Position numbers and translations under genes: made by a program. A stretch of 32,206 bases of DNA, from the NCBI GenBank assembly GCA_040226215.1, contig JAVKFF010000087.1, forward strand, positions 1-32,206, given 5' to 3'. The notes under the pieces were generated by a model. The model searched no databases. It was not told where the DNA came from and worked only from the letters and a program-made list of their open reading frames with translations. Below, in pieces: positions 22,105 through 31,113 of the stretch. This DNA is from JAVKFF01 sp040226215 (GTDB lineage Bacteria; Pseudomonadota; Alphaproteobacteria; DSM-16000; Inquilinaceae). Position 1 is the first letter of the stretch, and each line of letters starts with the position of its first letter.

Positions 22105-22276
22105 GCTGTCGGCCCGGGCGCGATGCGGCGCGGAGTGCCGCTTCGCAGACCCGGGACCGGCCGCCCGTTACGCTCCGGCCCGGACGACGCCATTTGTTTT
22201 GTGATTGAACCCGCTGTCGTCCCGGGCGCGATGCGGCGCGACGTGCCGCTTCGCAGACCCGGGACCGGCCGCCCGT
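22105..22276. repeat. Pair of 64-bp stem-loop repeats
   Basis: Two direct copies (22105-22168 and 22213-22276) differ at three of 64 bases. Each contains a perfect 8-bp stem GTCCCGGG/CCCGGGAC (one mismatch in the first copy) around a 31-base GC-rich loop that starts CGCGATGCGG and ends TTCGCAGA, followed by CGGCCGCCCG. The loop-end GCAGA and the stem-flanking context resemble the repeats at 1-300, so they may be variants of one superfamily. They fill the gap between hpd and the convergent gene ending at 22304. Confidence 0.8.
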
Positions 22277-22303
22277 CCTCGCCGGCCGCGGCGCGGGCCC
22301 GCC

Positions 22304-22921
22304 TCAGTGCAGCGCGCCGCCTGTCGTCTCGGGCAGGTCGGGGGAAGGCAAGGCCAGGTCGAGCCCCCACTGCGCCCGCTCCGCCACCCGGGCGACCAGA
22401 CGCACCAGATTGTGCACCAGCAGTCCACCCAGGTTGATCGGCACCACGCGACCCGCCTTGTCGTGGAACACCAGGCTGACGCCGCCATCGGCCTTGTGCG
22501 CCCATTGCAGGCGCACCGGCAGCAGCGGCTCGGTGCCCAGCACGGGGTCGAGATCGGCTTCCTGGTAGCGGGTCGCGAAGTCGGCGCCCTGCGCCGCCGC
22601 CTCGCTCTGCATCGCCATCACCGCGCGGCGCGCCACCGTTCCCGACGCGGCGGCCTCGCTGCCTACCTGCGCCTCCAGGGCCTTCATGAGCACCGGCCAG
22701 AGCGAGATCAGCACGCGGCGGGTGATCCAGATGCGAAACTCGCGGCGCTGGACCGTGGCCAGGCGCAGCAGCAGGCGGTCCTCGCCGGTGTCGTACTGCA
22801 CCCGGATCTGGTGCAGCCGGTCGGGCCTATCGTCCCCGGGCGCGTCGTTGCCGGGCGCGTCGTCCCCAGGCCTATCGTCCCCCGGCACGTCCTGCCCGCC
22901 TCCGGTTCCTGTCGCTGCCAT
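22304..22921 (-). CDS. Conserved hypothetical protein
   Basis: 205-aa soluble protein without signal peptide or membrane helix. The N-terminal third is a low-complexity linker with a 5-residue repeat (PGDDR PGDDA PGNDA PGDDR, residues about 13-32), encoded by 15-base tandem units at about 22825-22885. The rest (from RLHQIRVQYDTGEDRLLLRL) includes FRIWITRRVLISLWPVLMKALE and closes with VVPINLGGLLVHNLVRLVARVAERAQWGLDL. I recognise this as a conserved proteobacterial family of unknown function, without a name I can give. The ATG at 22921 is the best start; residues before it are Arg/Gly-rich and non-conserved. It may share a transcript with the gene ending at 23116. Confidence 0.7.
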   Translation of the reverse strand: MAATGTGGGQDVPGDDRPGDDAPGNDAPGDDRPDRLHQIRVQYDTGEDRLLLRLATVQRREFRIWITRRVLISLWPVLMKALEAQVGSEAAASGTVARRAVMAMQSEAAAQGADFATRYQEADLDPVLGTEPLLPVRLQWAHKADGGVSLVFHDKAGRVVPINLGGLLVHNLVRLVARVAERAQWGLDLALPSPDLPETTGGALH

Positions 22922-23115
22922 GCGTCCGCCACCGCGCCCTTCGCGTCCCCGCCCACAAGCAATCCGCCGGGCAGGCGGCACACGGCCGCCGCGCCCCCGA
23001 GGGGAACCTTCAACCGCGGGCCGGTGATTTTCAACCTTTTCGCCAGCCCTCGACAAGTCGGCGCGACGCAAGGCGGCAAAACGGTGGGCGGCGTGGCCTG
23101 CTCAGGGGGGCCGGT

Positions 23116-23667
23116 TCAGTGAATCGAGAGCAGCACGGGCGCGTGGCCGTCATAGGACTCGATGCTGGCCGCCACCAGCCCGCTATCGCTATCGCAGGGC
23201 GTGGCGACGCTGAGGCCCCCATGGACCAGCGCATCGGGCACCGCGAAAACCAGCGTGCGCCGGGCGGCCAGGTAGATGGTGCCGAGCGGCAGGTTCTCGC
23301 CGCCGGCGTCGATCAGCTGCGCCATCGCCCGGCCTTCGCCGGCGTTGCGGATCGACCACACCGTCATCGACTCGTCGCCCAGCACGGTGATGCCGAGGCT
23401 GCTGATGGCGATCGGCTGGCACGCGTTGCGGCGGTCTGTCGCCGGCTGGATGACCGCCGTGGTCGGTCCGCCGCCCGACCGGGTCAGCAGCGATGCCGAC
23501 GCCGGTTGCGGCTGCGGCAGCCCGGCGCCGAAGAACGGTCCGCCACCGGCTTCCGGCTGCACCGCCACCACGCCCAGCGCGACAGAGATGCCGGCCAGGA
23601 AGAGGAATGCGGCCAGCACACGTCTCGCCGGCCTCAGCCTCGATCCATTGCTTTCAATGCCTCGCAT
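23116..23667 (-). CDS. Membrane-anchored periplasmic protein, unknown
   Basis: 183-aa protein that I do not recognise. It has a short Arg-rich cytoplasmic start (MRGIESNGSRLRPARR), one hydrophobic helix (about 17-36, VLAAFLFLAGISVALGVVAV), a Gly/Pro-rich linker and a compact beta-rich C-terminal half (ITVLGDESMTVWSIRNAGEGRAMAQLIDAGG...). Two cysteines (NACQP, TPCDS) could form a periplasmic disulfide. GGGGGC lies a few bases before the ATG at 23667; the frame is open to 23802, but the extension is Arg-rich and lacks a ribosome site. It is divergent from hisS and 194 bases upstream of the hypothetical gene at 22921. Confidence 0.65.
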   Translation of the reverse strand: MRGIESNGSRLRPARRVLAAFLFLAGISVALGVVAVQPEAGGGPFFGAGLPQPQPASASLLTRSGGGPTTAVIQPATDRRNACQPIAISSLGITVLGDESMTVWSIRNAGEGRAMAQLIDAGGENLPLGTIYLAARRTLVFAVPDALVHGGLSVATPCDSDSGLVAASIESYDGHAPVLLSIH

Positions 23668-24067
23668 CTTGCCCCCGAACTGCCTGTAGCCGCTGCCGCG
23701 ATCCGTCGCCGGCAACCCCCTTGGCCGGACGTCGCCTACCACGCTTTTGCGTCGACCGACCTTGCCACAATAATGGCGGAGGCCAATCACAAGCGGGATC
23801 AATTCCCTGAGAACTGTTCTGCTCTATGATTGAATAAGTGCCAATTTCGCACAACCTATCCAACCTAGCGACCCCCGATTTATTGATAATTAACTTTAGT
23901 ATATATTCTACCGAGAGGCGACTATTCTTGCCACACACCGCCTGATGCGGTACGCGCCCGTGCGGTGGGGCCTGGCCGCGGCCGGCTTGCGCCGACAGGC
24001 CGCCTCGCGTACATCGACCGCGCGTCCGCCCCCGCCATACCCCGTCCCAGCGAACCTGCACCGGCCC
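23668..24067. other. AT-rich divergent intergenic region before hisS
   Basis: No gene is supported here. 23800-23930 is unusually AT-rich for this genome and includes TTGATA (23883-23888) and TATATT (23902-23907) on the plus strand, spaced too closely (13 bases) for a textbook promoter. On the minus strand TATACT is a good -10 without a matching -35. It probably carries the divergent promoters of hisS and the gene at 23667. I see no T-box or other leader structure. Confidence 0.4.
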
Positions 24068-25417
24068 ATGTCCGAAACCCGCGCCGCCATCGTCAAGCCG
24101 CAGCCGATCAGCGGCTTCCCGGAATGGCTTCCCGAGGAGAAGCTGGTCGAGACCCGGCTGCTCGACATCATCCGCCGCAATTTCGAACGCTACGGCTTCG
24201 CGCCGATCGAGACGCCGGCGGTGGAGCGCAAGGAGGTGCTGCAGGCCAAGGGCGTGGAGAGCAAGGAGATCTACGCGCTGGCCCGCCTGGCGGCGGAGGG
24301 CGAGGGCGGCGACCCGGCGACCGAGATGGCGCTGCATTTCGACCTCACCGTGCCGCTGGCCCGCTATGTCGCGCAGCACTACTCCCGCCTCGCCTTCCCC
24401 TTCCGGCGCTACCAGATCCAGAAGGTCTGGCGGGGCGAGCGGCCGCAGGCCGGCCGCTTCCGCGAGTTCTACCAGTGCGACATCGACATCGTCGGCAACG
24501 GCACGCTCGACGTGCTGGCGGATGCCGAGATCCCGAGCGTCATCGACGCCATCTTCAGCGAGGCGGCGATCGGCCGCTTCCTGATCCGCATCAACAACCG
24601 CAAGGTCCTGCAAGGCGTGCTGGCCGCCCATGGCGTCGCCGAGGACGGCTTCCCCGCGGCGCTCCGGGCGATCGACGCGCTGGAGAAGATCGGCCGGGAG
24701 AAGGTGGCGGCGGCGCTGGTCGAGGCCACCGGACTGGCACCCGCCACCGCCGACACCCTGCTCGACCGGCTGATCGCGGGCGATCTCGAGCGCCTGGACG
24801 GGCTCGACGGCGGCCCGCTCCTCGCCGCCGGTCTGACGGAGTTGGCCCAGGTCGGCGACGGCCTCGCCGCGCTGGGCGTGCCGCCCGGCCACTGGGCCTT
24901 CGACCTGACCATCGCCCGCGGCCTCGACTACTACACCGGCACGGTCTACGAGACCCGGCTGGTCGACCACCCCGAGGTCGGCTCGATCTGCTCGGGCGGG
25001 CGCTATGACGACCTCGCCAGCACCTTCACCAAGCAGAAGCTGCCGGGCGTGGGCATCTCCATCGGCCTCACGCGCATGCTCTCGCGCCTGTTCGAGGCCG
25101 GCGTCGTCAGGCCGGGCGCGGCGACCCCGGCGCCCGTGCTGGTCACGGTGATGGACCGCGCCCTGCTCGCCGACTGCCTCGGCCTCGCCGCCGAGCTGCG
25201 CCGGGCGGGCATCGCCACGGAGGTCTACAGCGAGCCCCGCAAGCTCGGCCAGCAGCTGAAATATGCCGATCAGAAGGGCTTCCTGATCGCCCTCATCCTG
25301 GGCGAGAGCGAGAAGGCGGCCGGCGAGGTGCAGGCCAAGCTGCTGGCCTCGGCCGAACAGGAGAGTGTCGGCCGCGCCGGCATCGTCGCCTGGGTGAAGG
25401 AACGGCTGGCCGCCTAG
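24068..25417 (+). CDS. hisS: Histidyl-tRNA synthetase, divergent alphaproteobacterial type
   Basis: 449-aa class II synthetase that charges tRNA-His. Motif 2 reads FRRYQIQKVWRGERPQAG followed by RFREFYQCDIDIVG (about 112-143). The histidine-binding motif ARGLDYYTGTVYE (283-295) and the glycine-rich GGRYDDL (310-316) are intact. An anticodon-binding domain covers about 345-449. ARGLDYYTG distinguishes it from HisZ. The REFYQCDxDI block is like eukaryotic/archaeal and Bacteroidetes-type enzymes rather than the E. coli FRHERPQKGRYRQFHQ type. The start at 24068 has a weak ribosome site; the open frame upstream to 23945 is Arg-rich and unlikely. It ends 15 bases from the convergent DUF218 gene. 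Confidence 0.95.
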   Translation: MSETRAAIVKPQPISGFPEWLPEEKLVETRLLDIIRRNFERYGFAPIETPAVERKEVLQAKGVESKEIYALARLAAEGEGGDPATEMALHFDLTVPLARYVAQHYSRLAFPFRRYQIQKVWRGERPQAGRFREFYQCDIDIVGNGTLDVLADAEIPSVIDAIFSEAAIGRFLIRINNRKVLQGVLAAHGVAEDGFPAALRAIDALEKIGREKVAAALVEATGLAPATADTLLDRLIAGDLERLDGLDGGPLLAAGLTELAQVGDGLAALGVPPGHWAFDLTIARGLDYYTGTVYETRLVDHPEVGSICSGGRYDDLASTFTKQKLPGVGISIGLTRMLSRLFEAGVVRPGAATPAPVLVTVMDRALLADCLGLAAELRRAGIATEVYSEPRKLGQQLKYADQKGFLIALILGESEKAAGEVQAKLLASAEQESVGRAGIVAWVKERLAA

Positions 25418-25432
25418 CAGGCTCCCGCACCG

Positions 25433-26011
25433 TCAGATCGGCATGTCGCGCTCGATGCCCAGCCACAGGGCGTGCAGCGCCAGCACCTCGCGGGGCACCG
25501 ACCACAGGTCGCGCGGCGCGAAGCCGCCGGCCCTCGCCTGCGCGATCTCGGACACACCGGCGCGGCCGAGCGCCAGGCGGCAGCGCAGGAGGTGGAAGTA
25601 CTGGCTGACCACCAGCGCCGAGCGGCCACCGCGCGCGCCCAGCCAGTCGGCGGCGAAGGCGGCGGTGGCGGCGGTGTTGACCCCGCCGGGATCCTCGGTG
25701 ATGGCGCTTTCCGGCACGCCCCCGGCCACCAGATAGGCGCGCATCGCCGGCGCCTCGGCCACGCCGGAGGAGCTGATGCCGCCGGAGACGATGATCGCCG
25801 GGGCGACGCCCTCGCGGTAGAGCGCCAGCGCCCGCTCCAACCGCTCGCGCAGGCGCTCCGACGGGCGGCCGTCGGCATGCACGTGGTTGCCGGGCACGAC
25901 GATGACGTCGACCGCGCGCACGTCGTCGCTAAGGCCGGCCACGATCAGCCAGCCCGCCACGCCGAGGAACCAGAACAGGACCGCGCCGAGGACCAGCGCG
26001 ATCCACTTCAT
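25433..26011 (-). CDS. DUF218/YdcF-SanA family membrane protein
   Basis: 192-aa protein with one N-terminal membrane anchor (about 4-27) and a DUF218 domain facing the periplasm or cytoplasm. Hallmarks are DVIVVPGNHVHADGRPSERLRERLERAL (about 39-66), IIVSGG (73-78) and a GVPESAIxxDPxGVNTAATA stretch, then LVVSQYFHLLRC. Family members (SanA, YdcF) are linked to envelope barrier function or nucleotide binding, but activity is unsettled. The ATG overlaps the marR stop (ATGA), so it is translationally coupled to the regulator. Confidence 0.88.
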   Translation of the reverse strand: MKWIALVLGAVLFWFLGVAGWLIVAGLSDDVRAVDVIVVPGNHVHADGRPSERLRERLERALALYREGVAPAIIVSGGISSSGVAEAPAMRAYLVAGGVPESAITEDPGGVNTAATAAFAADWLGARGGRSALVVSQYFHLLRCRLALGRAGVSEIAQARAGGFAPRDLWSVPREVLALHALWLGIERDMPI

Positions 26012-26514
26012 CGCCTGGCGTTGGTGTTGCTCGGCTGGCCCGAACGCCAGAGCCGGCGCAGCGCCTCGATCATGTCGGGCTGGCCGTCGCCCATGGGATT
26101 GAAGAAGATGGCGTCGGTCTCCAGCACCAGCGGCATCGCCCGGTTCAAGACGTCGATGCCGGCATCGGTCAGCTCCAGCTGGCGGGCGCGCTTGTCCGCC
26201 GGATGGAGCGTGCGCATCATCAACCCCTGCTCCTCCAGCGAGCGCACCACCTGGCTGGTCATCATCGGGTCGGTCTTGCAGAACTGCGCCAGCCGGCTCT
26301 GGCTCACCGCGCCCTCGCGCTGCTGCAGCCAGGCCAGGCCCGCCATCAGGATGAACTGCACATGGGTGATGCCGACCTCGTCCAGTGCGGCGCGCTGGCG
26401 GCGCTGCCAGAGATTGGTAACCTGCCAGAGCAGGAAGCCGGGATTGTTTTCCGGCCGCAGGGTCTGCGTCAGCAGCTCCCAGTTGACTTCCGGGTTCTCC
26501 GGTTTGGCAACCAT
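26008..26514 (-). CDS. MarR-family transcriptional regulator
   Basis: 168-aa winged-helix regulator. The N-terminal dimerisation helix (NNPGFLLWQVTNLWQRRQRAAL) is followed by ITHVQFILMAGLAWL, the recognition region SQSRLAQFCKTDPMMTSQVVRSLEEQGLMMR (about 72-102) and the wing HPADKRARQLELTDAG. It starts at 26514 with AGGAGG nine bases upstream. It is divergent from an AEC-family permease across 130 bases and heads a two-gene unit with the DUF218 gene. Likely autoregulator and possible repressor of the permease; ligand unknown. Confidence 0.92.
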   Translation of the reverse strand: MVAKPENPEVNWELLTQTLRPENNPGFLLWQVTNLWQRRQRAALDEVGITHVQFILMAGLAWLQQREGAVSQSRLAQFCKTDPMMTSQVVRSLEEQGLMMRTLHPADKRARQLELTDAGIDVLNRAMPLVLETDAIFFNPMGDGQPDMIEALRRLWRSGQPSNTNARR

Positions 26515-26544
26515 GTCACGTTTCCTCCTGCCCAATTTCCTCTC

Positions 26545-26571
26545 GTTATGCACGCATAGCAACGCGGTCAA
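26545..26571 (-). promoter_or_regulatory. Putative marR promoter with overlapping palindrome
   Basis: On the minus strand TTGACC (26566-26571) precedes CATAAC (26545-26550) by 15 bases. A palindrome TATGC-AC-GCATA (26547-26558), with outer CGTT/AACG flanks, sits across the -10. It is a fair MarR-type operator for autoregulation. The spacing is short, so this is tentative. Confidence 0.35.
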
Positions 26572-26644
26572 GCGTGTCGAGGGGTTTCGCGTCATTTTTG
26601 TTCCCCGTAATCGTGGGACGGTCGCCATCGCCCGCACGGACACC

Positions 26645-27592
26645 ATGCTCCTCGTCGCCGACATCATCCTGCCGGTCTTCGGCATCGTCATCCTCGGTTT
26701 CGCCGCCGCCAAGGCGGGCTGGTTCGACGACGCCGCGACCCGGGGGCTGTCGCTTTTCGTCTTCAACTTCGCCCTGCCGATCATGCTGTTCCGCTCGATC
26801 GCCACGACCGAGCTGCCGGCGACGATCGAATGGGGCTTCATGGTTTCCTACTATGCCGGCGTCTTCGGTCTCTACACGCTCAACGTGATCGTCGCGCGCC
26901 TCGTCTACGGCCGCCGCGGCGACGAGGCGGCGATCTTCGGCTTCGGATCGGGCATGTCGAACACCGTGCTGCTCGGCCTGCCCCTGATCCTCCAGGCCTT
27001 CGGGGAGCGCGCCACGCTGCCGGCGCTGATGATCATCGCCGTCAACGCGCTGTTCATCTTCCCGGTCGTCACCGTCACCATCGAGACCGCGCGCGGCTCG
27101 GGCGCCGGCCTCTATGCGGTGGTGCGGGCCAGCGCCATCGGCCTGGTGCGCAATCCGATCATCCTCGGGCTTGCCGCCGGCATCGTCTTCAACCTGCTGA
27201 CGCTGCCCATCCCCGAACCGATCGACGGCGTCGCCCTGCTGCTCTCCGGCGCCGGGCTGCCCTGCGCGCTGTTCGCCATGGGCGCCTCGCTGTCGCAGTT
27301 CCGCCTGGCGGGGCAGATCCCCCAGGCCATGGCGACGGTCTTCCTGAAGCTGGTCGCCCACCCGCTGATCGTCTTCTGCCTGACCCGCTACGTCTTCGGG
27401 CTCGACGCGCTGTGGGTCGGGGTGGCGACGCTGATGGCGGCGATGCCGACCGGCGTCAACGTCTACCTCTTCGCCCAGCGCTATCAGATCTGCATCGGCT
27501 CGGCGGCCACCACCATCCTCGCCTCCACCGGCCTGTCGATGGTGACGATCTCGGCCGTGCTCTACGCGCTCGACGCGATGGGCATTCGCTAG
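26645..27592 (+). CDS. AEC-family permease (auxin efflux carrier-like)
   Basis: 315-aa inner-membrane transporter with about ten hydrophobic helices. It opens with ADIILPVFGIVILGFAAAKAGWF and has the family NFALPIMLFRSIA, FGFGSGMSNTVLLGLPLI and, in the second half, MAAMPTGVNVYLFAQRY with a final helix ASTGLSMVTISAVLYAL. Bacterial AEC members export or import small organic acids such as malate/malonate; the plant-hormone name does not indicate substrate. The start at 26645 lacks a strong ribosome site. Divergence from marR suggests ligand-dependent control. Confidence 0.9.
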   Translation: MLLVADIILPVFGIVILGFAAAKAGWFDDAATRGLSLFVFNFALPIMLFRSIATTELPATIEWGFMVSYYAGVFGLYTLNVIVARLVYGRRGDEAAIFGFGSGMSNTVLLGLPLILQAFGERATLPALMIIAVNALFIFPVVTVTIETARGSGAGLYAVVRASAIGLVRNPIILGLAAGIVFNLLTLPIPEPIDGVALLLSGAGLPCALFAMGASLSQFRLAGQIPQAMATVFLKLVAHPLIVFCLTRYVFGLDALWVGVATLMAAMPTGVNVYLFAQRYQICIGSAATTILASTGLSMVTISAVLYALDAMGIR

Positions 27593-27618
27593 ATTTGAGC
27601 GCCGCCGCCCGCGCCGAC

Positions 27619-27645
27619 AAAAAAGCCCCGGCGCGAGGCCGGGGC
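27619..27645 (-). terminator. Rho-independent terminator
   Basis: A perfect 8-bp stem GCCCCGGC/GCCGGGGC (27625-27645) with a 5-base loop is followed on the minus strand by TTTTTT (27619-27624). It terminates the minus-strand unit containing the 44-aa peptide and lies close to the end of the convergent permease gene. Confidence 0.85.
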
Positions 27646-27663
27646 AGTGATCTCCGAATTGCA

Positions 27664-27692
27664 GGACCTTCGGCCCCCCGGACCGAAGGTCC
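27664..27692 (-). other. Strong 10-bp hairpin directly after small gene
   Basis: GGACCTTCGG/CCGAAGGTCC forms a perfect 10-bp stem with a 9-base C-rich/G-rich loop. On the minus strand it begins six bases after the stop codon of the 44-aa gene and precedes the terminator by 18 bases. It has no T-run of its own. It could stabilise the mRNA 3' end or be part of a processed 3' small RNA. Confidence 0.55.
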
Positions 27693-27698
27693 GATCGC

Positions 27699-27833
27699 TC
27701 AGCGCTTCGGTCCCTTGCTCCCGGCGCTCGTCGCCCCCTTGCTGGGAGCGGGTGCGGCCTTGCTCGTGGAGGATGAAGAGGAAGCGGCCGGCTTGCCGGC
27801 GGGCTTGCCAGATGAACCCGAGGTCGGTTTCAT
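27699..27833 (-). CDS. Small basic Ser/Lys/Ala/Pro-rich peptide (44 aa)
   Basis: Candidate small gene, too short for most callers. It reads MKPTSGSSGKPAGKPAASSS followed by SSTSKAAPAPSKGATSAGSK and GPKR: highly basic, disordered, no hydrophobic core, like histone-H1-type tails. Support: AAGG about 12 bases before the ATG, a stop codon directly followed by a hairpin and then a T6 terminator, and an isolated transcript-like layout. Against: codon third-position bias is not stronger than in the overlapping frame starting with ATG at 27873 (MAAHRAEGS...), which has a better ribosome site but reads through both hairpins. A TATATT -10-like element lies upstream within a GGGGGCC/GGCCCCC hairpin (27916-27942). 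Confidence 0.4.
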   Translation of the reverse strand: MKPTSGSSGKPAGKPAASSSSSTSKAAPAPSKGATSAGSKGPKR

Positions 27834-27965
27834 TTTCAGGACTGCCTTCTGCTCGATGCGCCGCCATGATCGGCGGCACCCCCTTAGATGGGCACGCCGC
27901 CTGGGTCGCCGTAAGGGGGGCCTGAAAATATACTTGGCCCCCGGAAGTGCCGAGCGATACGGGCC

Positions 27966-28379
27966 TCAGGCGACGCTGCGCCGGACGCTCTGGCCGCGGC
28001 GGGCGCCGTCGCGCTTGCCCGTCAGGAAGCGGCGCAGCGGGCCGAGCAGGCGCGGATAGCGCTGGCTCAGCCGCACGAAGCGCCGCCGGGCCCAGAGCGA
28101 GCGGCGCAGGATCATCACCGCGCCCAGCGCCACCAGCGGCAGCGACCAGGGACCGGGGATCGGGCCGATCAGCGTGCCGATGACGATCAGCAGCCAGCCG
28201 GCGGTGATCACCACGTAACGGTGCCGCGCCAGTTGCCACAGCCCCTGCAGGGCGGCCGCCGGCGTGCGCCACAGCGCGCGCGCCAGCCACCAGAAGCGCC
28301 GCCACAGCCAGCGCAGGTTCAGCAAGAAGCCCAGGGTGCGGCGGCGCAGCCAGCGCCGGAAGCGGGAGGTGAGGCTCAT
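27966..28379 (-). CDS. Small membrane protein, PGPGW-like
   Basis: 137-aa protein. A very basic, Trp/Arg-rich N-terminal half (LRWLWRRFWWLARALWRTP) is followed by two adjoining hydrophobic helices (about 65-95) separated by the turn IGPIPGPWSLP, and then by a basic tail (SLWARRRFVRLSQRYPRLLGPLRRFLTGKRDGARR). The helix-PGPW-helix-WARR layout resembles the PGPGW family of small membrane proteins of unknown function. The frame is open upstream to 28766, but codons between 28379 and about 28560 do not look coding, so the ATG at 28379 is used. Its ribosome site is poor. Confidence 0.65.
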   Translation of the reverse strand: MSLTSRFRRWLRRRTLGFLLNLRWLWRRFWWLARALWRTPAAALQGLWQLARHRYVVITAGWLLIVIGTLIGPIPGPWSLPLVALGAVMILRRSLWARRRFVRLSQRYPRLLGPLRRFLTGKRDGARRGQSVRRSVA

Positions 28380-28483
28380 CACTTGGAAATGGGGAGGCCC
28401 TTGCGGGTTTGCCAGCAGGCGGTGATGGCGCCTGATGGCCGGGGCAGCGATGACAGGTGCCGGCCCCGGATGCGGGTCCCGCG

Positions 28484-28766
28484 CTACCGCTCGGGAGCGG
28501 ACTGCAGGCCGAGAGGGTTCTCCGGGATCGGCATGGCGCCGGCAGTCGCCGGCGGCTCGATCCCAGTGGAACTGAACACGCACCCTGGCCGCGTCGTCGG
28601 CGATTTGGGCCGTGTTCGCATCGCTGTCGAGGAGAGGTCGGCCCTGCTGCAATAGCACGCCCGAATAGCCGCCGGCATGCGCCGCCTCATCGGCCGGGGC
28701 CGGCCCGGCGAGGATGGCGGCCAGCAGCCCTGCCAGAAGGCCGACCCGGACCGAGACCGCGGCCAT
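28484..28766 (-). pseudogene. Small secreted protein, apparently frameshifted
   Basis: The ATG at 28766 has GGGAG six bases upstream and follows the stop of the preceding gene by three bases, so it is a genuine coupled start. It encodes a clear signal peptide (MAAVSVRVGLLAGLLAAILA ending GPAPADE) and AGGYSGVLLQQGRPLLDSDAN. Around 28565-28590 coding character jumps to the next (+1) frame, which continues FSSTGIEPPATAGAMPIPEN and PLGLQSAPER to a TAG at 28484-28486 with strong G/C third positions. The original frame continues with poor codons into the downstream gene. I infer a one-base insertion (or two-base loss) or a sequencing error in a gene of about 93 codons. Function unknown. Confidence 0.45.
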
Positions 28767-28769
28767 CCT

Positions 28770-29099
28770 CTACTCCCGCGCCGCCTGGATGGCGGGCAGC
28801 AGCAGCGCAATGCCGGGTGCCTGCGGCAGCACGCCGAGGTCCGGGCCGAAACCTGGCGTCACCGGGGGTCCCGTCGGCTCGTCGAGAATGATCACCGGCG
28901 GATTGCGGCGGATGGCCGTGCCTTCGATGTCCTCCGCGATTACCAGCAGCGGCGACCCGCCCGCCGCCCCGACCGGGACCGTGCGATCGCCACCCACGCT
29001 CAGGGACTGCGCGGTGCCCACCGTGGGCGACTGAGCGGCGGCGCCGCCGGCACCGAGAAAGATCGTCGCCATGACGAAACCCAGGACCGTCCTCATCAT
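28770..29099 (-). CDS. Small secreted protein, unknown
   Basis: 109-aa exported protein, not recognised. A signal peptide (MMRTVLGFVMATIFLGAGGAAA, cleavage before about QSP) is followed by a Pro/Gly/Val-rich mature part (SLSVGGDRTVPVGAAGGSPL, PPVIILDEPTGPPVTPGFGP). The start at 29099 has GGGAG about seven bases upstream; a second ATG is at 29096. It heads a minus-strand run of three small genes. The 270 bases between it and groEL hold the groEL terminator and nothing else that I can identify. Confidence 0.65.
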   Translation of the reverse strand: MMRTVLGFVMATIFLGAGGAAAQSPTVGTAQSLSVGGDRTVPVGAAGGSPLLVIAEDIEGTAIRRNPPVIILDEPTGPPVTPGFGPDLGVLPQAPGIALLLPAIQAARE

Positions 29100-29289
29100 C
29101 TTCACTCCCGCACTAAGCTGACACAGCTGGTGACCCGTCAGTGGCAGCATGCCCCAGCAGCGCCACGGCCACAGTGACCGGAGTCACGCCGGCCGAAGCA
29201 TCGCCGAGCTGACTGGCGGTTCGGAATATCGGGCCGTCTCCCGGGTCACTTGCCACGACAGCCATCTGCACGACTGAACCGCTCCAACG

Positions 29290-29319
29290 CAAAAGGCCGG
29301 TCCTGCGAGGGACCGGCCT
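29290..29319 (-). terminator. groESL terminator
   Basis: A perfect 10-bp stem AGGCCGGTCC/GGACCGGCCT (29294-29319) with a 6-base loop is followed by TTTT on the minus strand, about 50 bases past the groEL stop. Confidence 0.8.
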
Positions 29320-29369
29320 CTGCGGCGGCCCGGCAGCGCCGGACCGCCTGTCTCGCGGACGGGACGGAC

Positions 29370-31016
<1,647 letters not shown>

Positions 31017-31113
31017 CTTGTTTGATGTCCTCTGCTCTAGTGTCTTCGCGCCCGTCCCGGACGGGCGGGCGGCGACTTGTTGGCTGAACCGGGTCTATGC
31101 GGCCCGGATAGGG

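Noticed and set aside
23800..23940. tRNA, small RNA or T-box in the AT-rich stretch before hisS
   Set aside because: No cloverleaf, T-box or terminator-type hairpin found; it looks like a divergent promoter region only.
27589..27873. Minus-strand frame from ATG 27873 (MAAHRAEGS...) as the real small gene
   Set aside because: Despite a better ribosome site it reads through a perfect hairpin and a T6 terminator; kept only as an alternative to the 44-aa frame.
27966..28766. Single 266-codon gene joining the signal-peptide protein to the PGPGW-like protein
   Set aside because: Codon third positions between about 28380 and 28560 are not coding-like, while another frame there is, with a good stop at 28484.
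28560..28766. VgrG-like RVRVQFHWDR and DUF6519-like YSGVLLQQGR strings in the small secreted protein
   Set aside because: Short matches in a protein of about 90 residues with no type VI secretion genes nearby; probably coincidence, and the former lies at the frameshift.
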